Of a stretch of 18,543 bases of DNA, positions 1-6,305 are shown piece by piece (the first letter of the stretch is position 1; every line of letters starts with the position of its first letter). The stretch comes from Oscillospiraceae bacterium (GTDB taxonomy: Bacteria; Bacillota; Clostridia; Oscillospirales; Ruminococcaceae), in assembly GCA_029068025.1 (NCBI GenBank), contig JAIEDJ010000253.1:1-18543 (forward strand). The letters run 5' to 3'. A model generated the notes under the pieces. The model was given only the letters and a program-made list of their open reading frames with translations, made no database searches and had not been told where the DNA came from. The position numbers were made by a program, and so were the translations under genes.

Positions 1-219
1 GCCTTCAACATAGACGATCTTTACACAAATCGCAGGCTCGAGATTATCATAATTAAGATCCTCGACTTTAACAACGTCTACCTTCGGCGTCGTTATCCAA
101 ACCTTTGCATTAAGAAGCTCAGAGACCGAGGTTGCAGAGGAACCCATACTGATGTTCAGTATCTCGCCTACCGCGTCAATCTCATATGAGCTGAACTCAA
201 TGTTTTCGTCATTAGCCAT
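1..219 (-). CDS. fliY: FliY, flagellar switch / CheY-P phosphatase, 5' part only
   Basis: FliY is a C-ring switch protein of Firmicutes. It joins a CheC-like CheY-phosphate phosphatase domain to a C-terminal FliN domain. Only the first 73 residues lie in the window; the gene continues past base 1. The visible part has the CheC-type helix, with EIDAVGEILNISMGSSAT at about residues 13-30, which keeps the Glu-x-x-Asn pair (E19, N22) used in catalysis by CheC/CheX/FliY. The ATG is 13 bases after the fliM stop, and a GAGGT overlaps that stop codon (TGAGGT). The next in-frame region looks like normal FliY (LLNAKVWITTPKVDVV). The protein starts almost directly at the CheC-like domain, without the N-terminal EIDALL-type CheY-P-binding peptide known from B. 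subtilis FliY. FliN alone is unlikely because FliN lacks this domain. Confidence 0.9.
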   Translation of the reverse strand, partial: MANDENIEFSSYEIDAVGEILNISMGSSATSVSELLNAKVWITTPKVDVVKVEDLNYDNLEPAICVKIVYVEG

Positions 220-232
220 CTGCTCTTTTACC

Positions 233-1222
233 TCAACTCTCTATAAAATTTTCCACCATAACCGCTTTCTTCTTGTTATATGTACCGAGCTTGCCGTCGC
301 ACCAAAGCTTGTCGCCCACATATATGTTTATATTCTCGGTGATCTTCTTATCCAGTGGAATAACGTCATTTATCTGAAGCGTCAGCACCTCGTAAAGATC
401 AAGGTTGATGCGCCCCAATACCGCTTTGACATCAAGCGCTGTCGTGCTTATGCCGCTCATGATATTGTCACGGCGTTCCTGCTCACGCGCGGTATCGGTC
501 TTCCTGCCGGAGCGTGTATATCTCGGAATGAATTTGCCCATGATCTCATCGAGATTGATAGCGGGGATACATACCGATATAATGGAACGCTGGCTGTTGA
601 TCTCTACCTCAAGAGCAACGATGATGACCGTGTCCTCGTGACCGATCGTCTGAACGACTCTCGAATTAGTCTCAATACCGATAAGTCTCGGCTCAAGATC
701 TATATGAGTCAGCCACGGCTCCTTAAGCAATTCCGCAAAGGATCTCATAACGTCCGACATTATCGTCGTTTCGATATCCGTAAAATCACGGTTCGTATCG
801 GAATATTCGCCCTTGCCTCCCAGCAGTCTGTCGATCATGGTGTAGGTAATAGCGTTCGAGACCTGAACGATAACATCCGTCTCACTGATCTCGTCGTTCT
901 TAATGCCGAGATCCACCATTCCCATCACAACATAGTCGGGAAGAGCGTTGTTAAACTCGTTGTATCGCTGCTCCTCAATATTTACAAGGGAGACCCTGCA
1001 ATACAATCTGAGCATACCTGTCAGATATGACGAAAGCAGTCGCGCATAGTTCTCAAAAATGCTCTCAAGAACCTTGATCTGCTCCTTTGTAAACTTCTTG
1101 GGAGCGCGGAAGTCGTACTCCTTTACCTTGACCTCCTCGGTCTTGGTAACTATGGGTTCGGCTCCGGCTGCAACGCTTTTGAGCATCTCATCTATTTGTG
1201 CCTGCGTTAATACATCAGCCAA
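233..1222 (-). CDS. fliM: FliM, flagellar motor switch protein
   Basis: FliM is the C-ring protein that binds CheY-P and passes the signal to FliG. The 329-residue product is of normal length. Residues 5-14 (LTQAQIDEML) correspond to the CheY-P-binding peptide. Residues 36-67 (YDFRAPKKFTKEQIKVLE and following) are the conserved lead into the CheC-like middle domain, which carries the family GGxG motif as GGKG at 135-138. Residues about 265-327 form the C-terminal SpoA/FliN-like domain. The start is TTG at 1220-1222: a GGAGG lies 9 bases upstream, and the nearby ATG at 1213-1215 is out of frame. The gene begins 32 bases after the motB stop, where many relatives have fliL. Confidence 0.96.
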   Translation of the reverse strand: MADVLTQAQIDEMLKSVAAGAEPIVTKTEEVKVKEYDFRAPKKFTKEQIKVLESIFENYARLLSSYLTGMLRLYCRVSLVNIEEQRYNEFNNALPDYVVMGMVDLGIKNDEISETDVIVQVSNAITYTMIDRLLGGKGEYSDTNRDFTDIETTIMSDVMRSFAELLKEPWLTHIDLEPRLIGIETNSRVVQTIGHEDTVIIVALEVEINSQRSIISVCIPAINLDEIMGKFIPRYTRSGRKTDTAREQERRDNIMSGISTTALDVKAVLGRINLDLYEVLTLQINDVIPLDKKITENINIYVGDKLWCDGKLGTYNKKKAVMVENFIES

Positions 1223-1254
1223 GCTTTATCGCCTCCAGATGATTTTTTATCCGA

Positions 1255-2238
1255 TCACTTATCGGCTGAACTGTCCTCAACTTCGATCTTAAATGTGTCA
1301 AGATCAATCGAACCCGGCCTGTAAGTGCCGCCTGAAATTCCGGAATCGGAGAAATCCTTCTCAATTTGGTCAATTATCTTATCTGCCGAGCCGTCGGGCA
1401 GCGTAGTGGGATCAACCTTGTCTCCACCCAGAACATCGTACTTGTCGTTCTTTATGTTGAATTCATGCTCAAGCAGATCCTTGATTACCTCCGGATCGCT
1501 GAGATCGAGTTCTTCATTATTTCGGGTGATGATCAGCTCTACGCGCCTGTTCTGGCGTTTGCCGTCGGCGGTGTCGTTGTCAGCGACCGGCTTGTTGGGA
1601 CCGTAGCCGTGGCACACATATTTTTCCTCATCGACGGTATTTTTAGTGCCGAGGTACGCACGAACGCTTACAGCTCTCATCGAAGAAAGCATATACACAT
1701 CCATCGTCGGATTCGGAACATACGCAGTATGACCCGCAACGATCACATTCCGAATGGATCTGTTGACAGCCTTCAGCGCTGGGATGAATCCGTCGAGCAT
1801 CTGCCTGCCCTCTGCCTTCAGTCTATAGCTGTCCCCGTCAAAGAACACGTTGTCCTGGAATCTTATTGTAATAGTAGTCGCGCCCTGTTCTATTGACACA
1901 GACTCACCCAACTGGTTTTCGGCGATATAATCGGAAAGATACTGATACAACTCATCATAGCTTTGCGGCAATTCACCCTCACCGCCCTGACTGCCGGGAT
2001 CGTCGGAATTGCCGTCACCTTCCACGGGGTTGTCAACACTGGGCTTAGCAACAACCGTATTGACATATCTTCCATTTACTCTGAATGCCTGGAAAACGTA
2101 CTGTATCTTGGTCTCGTCCATGTTTGAACAAGCAAACAAAAGTACGAAGAACGTCAGCAGCAGCGTAACCATGTCTGCATAGGTGTTCAGCCATTCACCG
2201 GTGTTTTCTTCTGATTTTTTGGGTGGTAATTTAGCCAT
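1255..2238 (-). CDS. motB: MotB, flagellar stator subunit with C-terminal extension
   Basis: MotB pairs with MotA to form the ion-driven stator and anchors it to peptidoglycan. The 327-residue product has one membrane segment (about 17-38) with the ion-binding Asp22 in YADMVTLLLTFF, a Gly/Asp/Ser-rich linker (65-95) and an OmpA-type peptidoglycan-binding domain (about 130-238). That domain ends in NRRVELI and has the LSSMRA motif with Arg188. Two things are odd. The usual GHTD motif reads GHTA (169-172), so the Asp that pairs with the Arg in binding diaminopimelate is missing. About 85 mostly acidic residues (241-327) also follow the OmpA domain. The start is the ATG at 2236-2238, because GAGGAG sits 8 bases upstream; an in-frame start ten codons earlier would include that site. 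It has its own promoter upstream. Confidence 0.94.
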   Translation of the reverse strand: MAKLPPKKSEENTGEWLNTYADMVTLLLTFFVLLFACSNMDETKIQYVFQAFRVNGRYVNTVVAKPSVDNPVEGDGNSDDPGSQGGEGELPQSYDELYQYLSDYIAENQLGESVSIEQGATTITIRFQDNVFFDGDSYRLKAEGRQMLDGFIPALKAVNRSIRNVIVAGHTAYVPNPTMDVYMLSSMRAVSVRAYLGTKNTVDEEKYVCHGYGPNKPVADNDTADGKRQNRRVELIITRNNEELDLSDPEVIKDLLEHEFNIKNDKYDVLGGDKVDPTTLPDGSADKIIDQIEKDFSDSGISGGTYRPGSIDLDTFKIEVEDSSADK

Positions 2239-2279
2239 AACAAGCACTCCTCTCTTCCAAGGATACAATCATATATTCT

Positions 2280-2308
2280 ATTATACCACAACCGTTTCTA
2301 AATTGCAA
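2280..2308 (-). promoter_or_regulatory. Sigma-A-type internal promoter for motB
   Basis: On the minus strand a -35 TTGCAA (2303-2308) and a perfect -10 TATAAT (2280-2285) are separated by exactly 17 bases. The -10 is preceded by TGG, giving an extended -10 (TGnTATAAT). A/T tracts lie just upstream of the -35, as in an UP element. Transcription should start near 2272, leaving a leader of about 35 bases before the motB ATG. The promoter lies in the 150-base A/T-rich motA-motB spacer, the longest gap inside the operon. No sigma-D-type (TAAA / GCCGATAA) motif was seen. Activity is inferred. Confidence 0.78.
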
Positions 2309-2388
2309 ATACTTTTTTTGGATTTTTTACAAAAAACCAATTTATTATGTAATTTTCACAAATAAAACGGTATTTTACAGTGCAGGAT

Positions 2389-3189
2389 TTACTTTTTGTC
2401 AGCAGTGTGCTTGCTCTTGGGAAGCATGAACTCAAGTTTCTCTTGAATATATCTCGGATTTGAGCCGCCCGCGATCGCAAGCACGCCCTCCTCGATGATC
2501 TGCATGCACAAAAGCTCGTCCTCGTGAAGATTCTTCAGAGCCATAGCCAGCGGCGCAAATACGACGTTCGCAAACAGCGAGCCGTAGAACGTCGTGATAA
2601 GAGCGACCGCCATACCGCCGGTAAGCGCTGAGGTATCGCCGCTCGACAGATCCAGACCGTTAAGCATGTTGATAAGTCCGACCAGCGTACCCAACATACC
2701 GAATGCGGGGAATATACCGACGCCCTTCTCGAAGAACGCGCGTCCCTGTTCGTGACGCTCACACATGAACATGATCGTGTCGTCCAGCATTCCGCGAACC
2801 TTCTCGGGATCGTTCGCGTCAACGATCATCATAAGAGAGGACTTCATAAACGGATCTGAGCACTGGTTCGCGCTCTCTTCAAGCGCCAGCAGACCTCTTG
2901 TACGAGCTACCTGCGCATAGTCAACGATCTCCGCTATGTACTTTGTAGGATCGTACTTCTTGGGCGTAAACGCCATTTTAAAGCGCTTGCCCAAACTCGC
3001 GTGATACGACATCGGGAAGGACGCGACCAGACATCCTATGGTACCGCCGACAGTGATGAGCAGCGACTGAATGTCGACGAAGTTCATCATTTTGTCCATG
3101 CTTACGCTCATAGTTTCCATATCGAAAATGATACCGAATACTACAAGTCCGAAAGACAGAACCCAACCTATAATAAGCGATAAATTCAA
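2389..3189 (-). CDS. motA: MotA, flagellar stator subunit
   Basis: MotA forms the pentameric part of the stator, conducts ions with MotB and pushes on FliG. The 266-residue product has four membrane segments (about 3-22, 40-60, 155-177 and 190-216) in the MotA/ExbB fold. Conserved features include the cytoplasmic TRGLLALEE segment (97-105) with its Arg and Glu, the PAFGMLGTLVGL segment with Pro161, and Pro213 in VFAPLA. The sequence does not decide between H+ and Na+. The start codon is TTG (3187-3189), with GAGGG 7 bases upstream. The gene follows flbD by 60 bases containing two inverted repeats, and precedes motB by 150 bases that hold a promoter. Confidence 0.96.
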   Translation of the reverse strand: MNLSLIIGWVLSFGLVVFGIIFDMETMSVSMDKMMNFVDIQSLLITVGGTIGCLVASFPMSYHASLGKRFKMAFTPKKYDPTKYIAEIVDYAQVARTRGLLALEESANQCSDPFMKSSLMMIVDANDPEKVRGMLDDTIMFMCERHEQGRAFFEKGVGIFPAFGMLGTLVGLINMLNGLDLSSGDTSALTGGMAVALITTFYGSLFANVVFAPLAMALKNLHEDELLCMQIIEEGVLAIAGGSNPRYIQEKLEFMLPKSKHTADKK

Positions 3190-3205
3190 GATAAATCCCT
3201 CACTT

Positions 3206-3242
3206 TTGTGATATTCACAATTATTTTTTTCGGGGAGCCCCG
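3206..3242 (-). promoter_or_regulatory. Paired inverted repeats in the motA leader
   Basis: Two inverted repeats fill much of the 60-base flbD-motA spacer. A G/C palindrome (CGGGG at 3231-3235, CCCCG at 3238-3242; realistically a 4-bp stem with a 4-base loop) is followed in the transcript by an A-run. Then comes TTGTGATATTCACAA (3206-3220), a perfect 6-bp inverted repeat with a 3-base centre, ending about 16 bases before the motA TTG start. There is no T-run after either in the transcribed direction, so they are not terminators. They could affect translation or mRNA processing, or the second could be a protein-binding palindrome. Function unknown. Confidence 0.5.
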
Positions 3243-3249
3243 CGAAGCT

Positions 3250-3471
3250 TTATGTCAAAGGCTCATTTTTTCTGTGAGCGCGCAGGCGCGCCTGTCTTTT
3301 AAGCCTGGTGTTTTCATAGATCTTGTTTTGCAGCTCATCCATGCTTTCCCGCACGATGTAACTGTGTCCGTTTTCAAGTACGATGACCGTATCCGGAGTT
3401 GAGTTCACCGTTTCGATAAGCTCCTCATTGAGCATAAAGGTTTTGCCGTCAAGCTTAGTTAAAAAAATCAT
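3250..3471 (-). CDS. flbD: FlbD/SwrD family flagellar motor-power protein
   Basis: This small cytoplasmic protein of 73 residues belongs to the FlbD family. Its B. subtilis member, SwrD (YlzI), is reported to raise the power of flagellar motors and so support swarming. The family pattern is clear: MIFLTKLDGKTFMLNEELIE at the start (1-20), then TPDTVIVLENGHSYIVRES (25-43). The C-terminus is basic (RLKRQARLRAHRK). The ATG at 3469-3471 has GAGGT five bases upstream. Its place between flgE and motA matches other clostridial operons, where it directly precedes the stator genes. It should not be confused with the unrelated Caulobacter transcription factor also called FlbD. Confidence 0.92.
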   Translation of the reverse strand: MIFLTKLDGKTFMLNEELIETVNSTPDTVIVLENGHSYIVRESMDELQNKIYENTRLKRQARLRAHRKNEPLT

Positions 3472-3494
3472 AACGACCTCAAGCCCGGCTGTAC

Positions 3495-3527
3495 GCCGCG
3501 GGAGCGGATATGCCCCGCACCCGCGGC
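3495..3527 (-). repeat. Strong G/C hairpin between flgE and flbD
   Basis: A perfect 8-bp inverted repeat, GCCGCGGG (3495-3502) and CCCGCGGC (3520-3527), encloses a second 4-bp stem GCGG/CCGC (3504-3507, 3515-3518) after one A/A mismatch, with a 7-base loop. It sits in the 92-base spacer after the flgE stop and leaves the flbD ribosome binding site free. No T-run follows in the transcribed direction, so an intrinsic terminator is unlikely. A 3' stabiliser for the flgE message or a processing site is a reasonable inference. Confidence 0.7.
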
Positions 3528-3563
3528 ACTGCCGTCATTTCAAAAATCCAAAACTATCTTACA

Positions 3564-5786
3564 TTATCTCTTCAGCGAAAGAAGCTCTTCCAGCATGGTA
3601 TCGGAAACCGTGATAACACGGCTGTTTGCCTGATAACCTCTCTGGGTAGTGATCATGTTGGTGAACTCGTCCGCGAGGTCTACGTTGGACATCTCAAGCG
3701 TGTTTGAAAGAACAACGCCCGCGCCGTCCTCGCCGGGGATAGAGAGCTTGGGATCACCCGACGCTACTGTAGCCTGGAAGTTCGTACCGCCGACCTTCGC
3801 CAGACCGTTGGGGTTATCGAAGTTCGCAAGGTCGATACGTCCGATCTCAATGTATCCGTGAACAGGGTGCAGACCGATAATTCGTCCGTCCTGCTGAACG
3901 GTAACATCGCTGAAGTTTCTGTAGGTCTGCGCCTCGCCCTTGCGTCCGTCTGTCAATGCGAATGTAGACAGGCTCTTCGCAACGCCCGTAAAGAAGGAGT
4001 CGTCACCGTCCGTAGGGCGGATCGAAGGATTGCCGGAGAAGAACGCGTCTCTCATACCGGGATTCCAGATATCGTCCGCTGTCTTGGAAACGGGAAGATC
4101 CTTGGGTCCGGTGATCGTTATGGTCTGAAGAACTCCGTTCTCATCGCGCTCCTCATAAGTATATGTATCGGTGATCTGAGCGGGGTCGATAATGCCGCCG
4201 TTCTCATCCCTCCACACGATCGTGCCGCCCGTGTCGGTCATCGTATAGCCGTTTACAAAGGTCGAAACGGTTACAGGTGTAGCCGTACCGCCGACGTCAG
4301 TGGTATAAGTCTGCTTGCTTACGCCGTAATCCAACCCGGAAACGTTGTTAAGTCTGACGATCTTCTTTTCATCGCCGTTCGCTGCAGTTTTGATAGCGTC
4401 GTTGATCTCGGAGATCTTGGTGTTCGCGCATACCGTAACAGTCAATGTGTTGCCGTCCCATACGGCATTGGTTTTGTCATAGCCCGAAACATAAGCAAAG
4501 GTAACTTCGTAATCGTTTCCGAAAGCGCCCTTCTCGATCACCGAGACATCAAACGCGCCCGTAACGTCTCCAGTAGCTACGCCTCTGAGCACCATCGGAG
4601 CCGCATTTGCAGCAGTAGCACCGCCTGTCGGTGTTCCGCCGGTATTGGCAGCCCACTGATCGATTATCTCCGCCTTATCAGCGCCGTCAGGGAACATAAA
4701 TCCCGTGATGGAAAGGTTGGTGGCATCGGGGTGCTCCTTGATATACTTCTTCAGCGCGTCGGAGATATCGGTGAACGTAGTGCTCTCATTTATATCAAGT
4801 GTCCACACGCCGTTTGAATAAGAAACAGCAACCGCTTCCTTGTCGGCGTTGTGATTGATGACGATCTGATCGTTGCTGGGAACATCGTCAACAGCAAAGC
4901 TCATATAAGCGTGGCTGTCCTTTGTGGTGCCTGACTTGCGGAAGGTATACTCAAACTCGCAGGTGGAGTTGACCGTGTTGAACTCATAGCCCTCAACGCT
5001 GTTAGCCGCCGCCTTGGAGTTAGGATCATCGGGTATAGTCTCAAACGTGAACTGAAGCTCCACTTCATCGGGGAGCGTAACGCCGCCCGCTTCGAGAGCA
5101 AGGTTTATCGCTCTCTGGAATTCCTCTTCGGACTCGTACTGCTTGTTGCGGTTGAAGTAGATCGACAGGATATTATTGGAAAATGTCGCAAACGGATAGT
5201 TGCTGTCAACGAAGCCTACCGAAATATCGGTGAACTCCGACGGAGCGGAAACGGACAGCGTTACATTAGTTCCGTTGATCATCTTGGTCGCCGAGGACGC
5301 GTGAGCATCAGTATTGGGAATAATACATCTGATGATCTCGGATCCCGCCTGCTGACCGGTGCTGTTGCCCGAAATACCGAGAACATGATAACCGTCGGCG
5401 TTTACGAGGTAGCCCTCCGGGTCGATATTGAACACACCCGCTCTGGTGTAGTAGATGTTTCCGGAGCCGTCCATAACCTGGAAGAAGCCGTTGCCGTTGA
5501 TCGCCATATCATAGATATTATCCGACGAGGTGTATCCCGACTGGGTCATGTTGGCGGAAGTGGTGTTCATCTGAACGCCGTAGCCGACCTGTCTGGGGTT
5601 TACGCCGCCGAGAGTGGCAGTCGGTGCCGAGGGGCTTCTCTTGGTCTGGTAGTAAACGTCCTTGAACGTTACTACGTCAGCCTTGTTGCCGACAGTGTTT
5701 ACGTTAGCGATGTTGTTACCGATAACGTCCATTCTCTGCTGGTGGGTCTTAAGTCCCGAAACGCCGGAATAGAGAGATTTAACCAT
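3564..5786 (-). CDS. flgE: FlgE, flagellar hook protein, enlarged
   Basis: FlgE polymerises into the flexible hook outside the cell; it is secreted by the flagellar export apparatus without a cleaved signal. The product has 740 residues, against about 260-450 in many bacteria, with the extra length in the surface-exposed middle. The N-terminal rod-type motif (SLYSGVSGLKTHQQRMDVIG, then NNIANVNTVG) lies at 4-33, a conserved D1-like part (DMAINGNGFFQV) at 93-104, and the C-terminal helix (SNVDLADEFTNMITTQRGYQ and onward) at 700-740. The variable middle (about 140-600) contains three similar strand-turn-strand-helix units near 202-231, 323-350 and 443-468. The ATG has GGAGG 9 bases upstream. The gene is flanked on both sides by RNA hairpins in spacers of 84 and 92 bases. 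Confidence 0.96.
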   Translation of the reverse strand: MVKSLYSGVSGLKTHQQRMDVIGNNIANVNTVGNKADVVTFKDVYYQTKRSPSAPTATLGGVNPRQVGYGVQMNTTSANMTQSGYTSSDNIYDMAINGNGFFQVMDGSGNIYYTRAGVFNIDPEGYLVNADGYHVLGISGNSTGQQAGSEIIRCIIPNTDAHASSATKMINGTNVTLSVSAPSEFTDISVGFVDSNYPFATFSNNILSIYFNRNKQYESEEEFQRAINLALEAGGVTLPDEVELQFTFETIPDDPNSKAAANSVEGYEFNTVNSTCEFEYTFRKSGTTKDSHAYMSFAVDDVPSNDQIVINHNADKEAVAVSYSNGVWTLDINESTTFTDISDALKKYIKEHPDATNLSITGFMFPDGADKAEIIDQWAANTGGTPTGGATAANAAPMVLRGVATGDVTGAFDVSVIEKGAFGNDYEVTFAYVSGYDKTNAVWDGNTLTVTVCANTKISEINDAIKTAANGDEKKIVRLNNVSGLDYGVSKQTYTTDVGGTATPVTVSTFVNGYTMTDTGGTIVWRDENGGIIDPAQITDTYTYEERDENGVLQTITITGPKDLPVSKTADDIWNPGMRDAFFSGNPSIRPTDGDDSFFTGVAKSLSTFALTDGRKGEAQTYRNFSDVTVQQDGRIIGLHPVHGYIEIGRIDLANFDNPNGLAKVGGTNFQATVASGDPKLSIPGEDGAGVVLSNTLEMSNVDLADEFTNMITTQRGYQANSRVITVSDTMLEELLSLKR

Positions 5787-5825
5787 TTTTAATGACCTCC
5801 AAATTAAGTTTGATCCTCACTGTGC

Positions 5826-5850
5826 CAAAAGCCTCAGTCACAGGCTTTTG
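5826..5850 (-). repeat. Hairpin in the spacer upstream of flgE
   Basis: CAAAAGCCT (5826-5834) and AGGCTTTTG (5842-5850) form a perfect 9-bp stem with a 7-base loop. It lies in the 84-base gap between the TIGR02530-type gene and flgE, about 40 bases before the flgE start, and does not cover the GGAGG site. No T-run follows it in the transcribed direction. It may mark a processing or 5'-protecting structure for the hook message (inference). Confidence 0.68.
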
Positions 5851-5870
5851 ATGAATTCCCGAAGGTCCGT

Positions 5871-6275
5871 TCACATGATCACAGTGGAATCTATGTTTGT
5901 AAAGATATTGCCCTGCAATTCTTCTCTGGAAATAGTCGTGATGACCTTGTTGTTCTTCACGCTCACAACAAACGCGTTTGTGTCCACAAGCACTAAAGTC
6001 TCGCTGCTGCCCTTGTCCGCCGCTATCTCAACGCCCTTGTTAAGACGCTCGAGCATATCTCCCTCCGTAAGGTCGATGCTTCGCTCGGATATGCGCTGCA
6101 TTGCGTGCTTGCTGAATTCCACGCCCTGTCCGTTTTCTTGGATCTTTTGCTGTAACGCCTCCGCAAAGCTCTCCGTGCTTTGCGGCTGCTGTACGGCTGC
6201 GGGCGCAGTGCCGCCTGCGGTGCCTGTAGTAACGCTGATTTGATTGCGGAGCGCTAAATACTCGCTTATAAGCAT
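5871..6275 (-). CDS. TIGR02530-type flagellar operon protein
   Basis: This 134-residue protein matches the small conserved flagellar operon family usually found between flgD and flgE in Firmicutes and some other phyla (TIGR02530, sometimes called flg_new). The N-terminus (1-45) is variable and Ala/Gln/Thr-rich. The conserved core is at about 52-117: VEFSKHAMQRISERSIDL, then a charged helix, then AFVVSVKNNKVITTI. No membrane segment or signal peptide is seen. The ATG at 6273-6275 has AAGGAGG six bases upstream. Position suggests a role in hook assembly or export, but the family has no function I can state with confidence. The name is from memory of the family pattern. Confidence 0.87.
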   Translation of the reverse strand: MLISEYLALRNQISVTTGTAGGTAPAAVQQPQSTESFAEALQQKIQENGQGVEFSKHAMQRISERSIDLTEGDMLERLNKGVEIAADKGSSETLVLVDTNAFVVSVKNNKVITTISREELQGNIFTNIDSTVIM

Positions 6276-6305
6276 TGTGCGCCTCCTTGCTCTGAACGCT
6301 TTAAG

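Noticed and set aside
152..1030. 292-codon plus-strand ORF opposite fliM and fliY
   Set aside because: Antisense shadow; the minus strand has clear FliM and FliY motifs over the same bases.
2318..2340. Possible terminator after motA
   Set aside because: The inverted repeat is A/T only with a 2-base centre, so it would not form a stable terminator hairpin; an UP-like element for the motB promoter is more likely.
3858..4817. 319-codon plus-strand ORF opposite flgE
   Set aside because: Antisense shadow of the hook gene with no family motif and no ribosome binding site.
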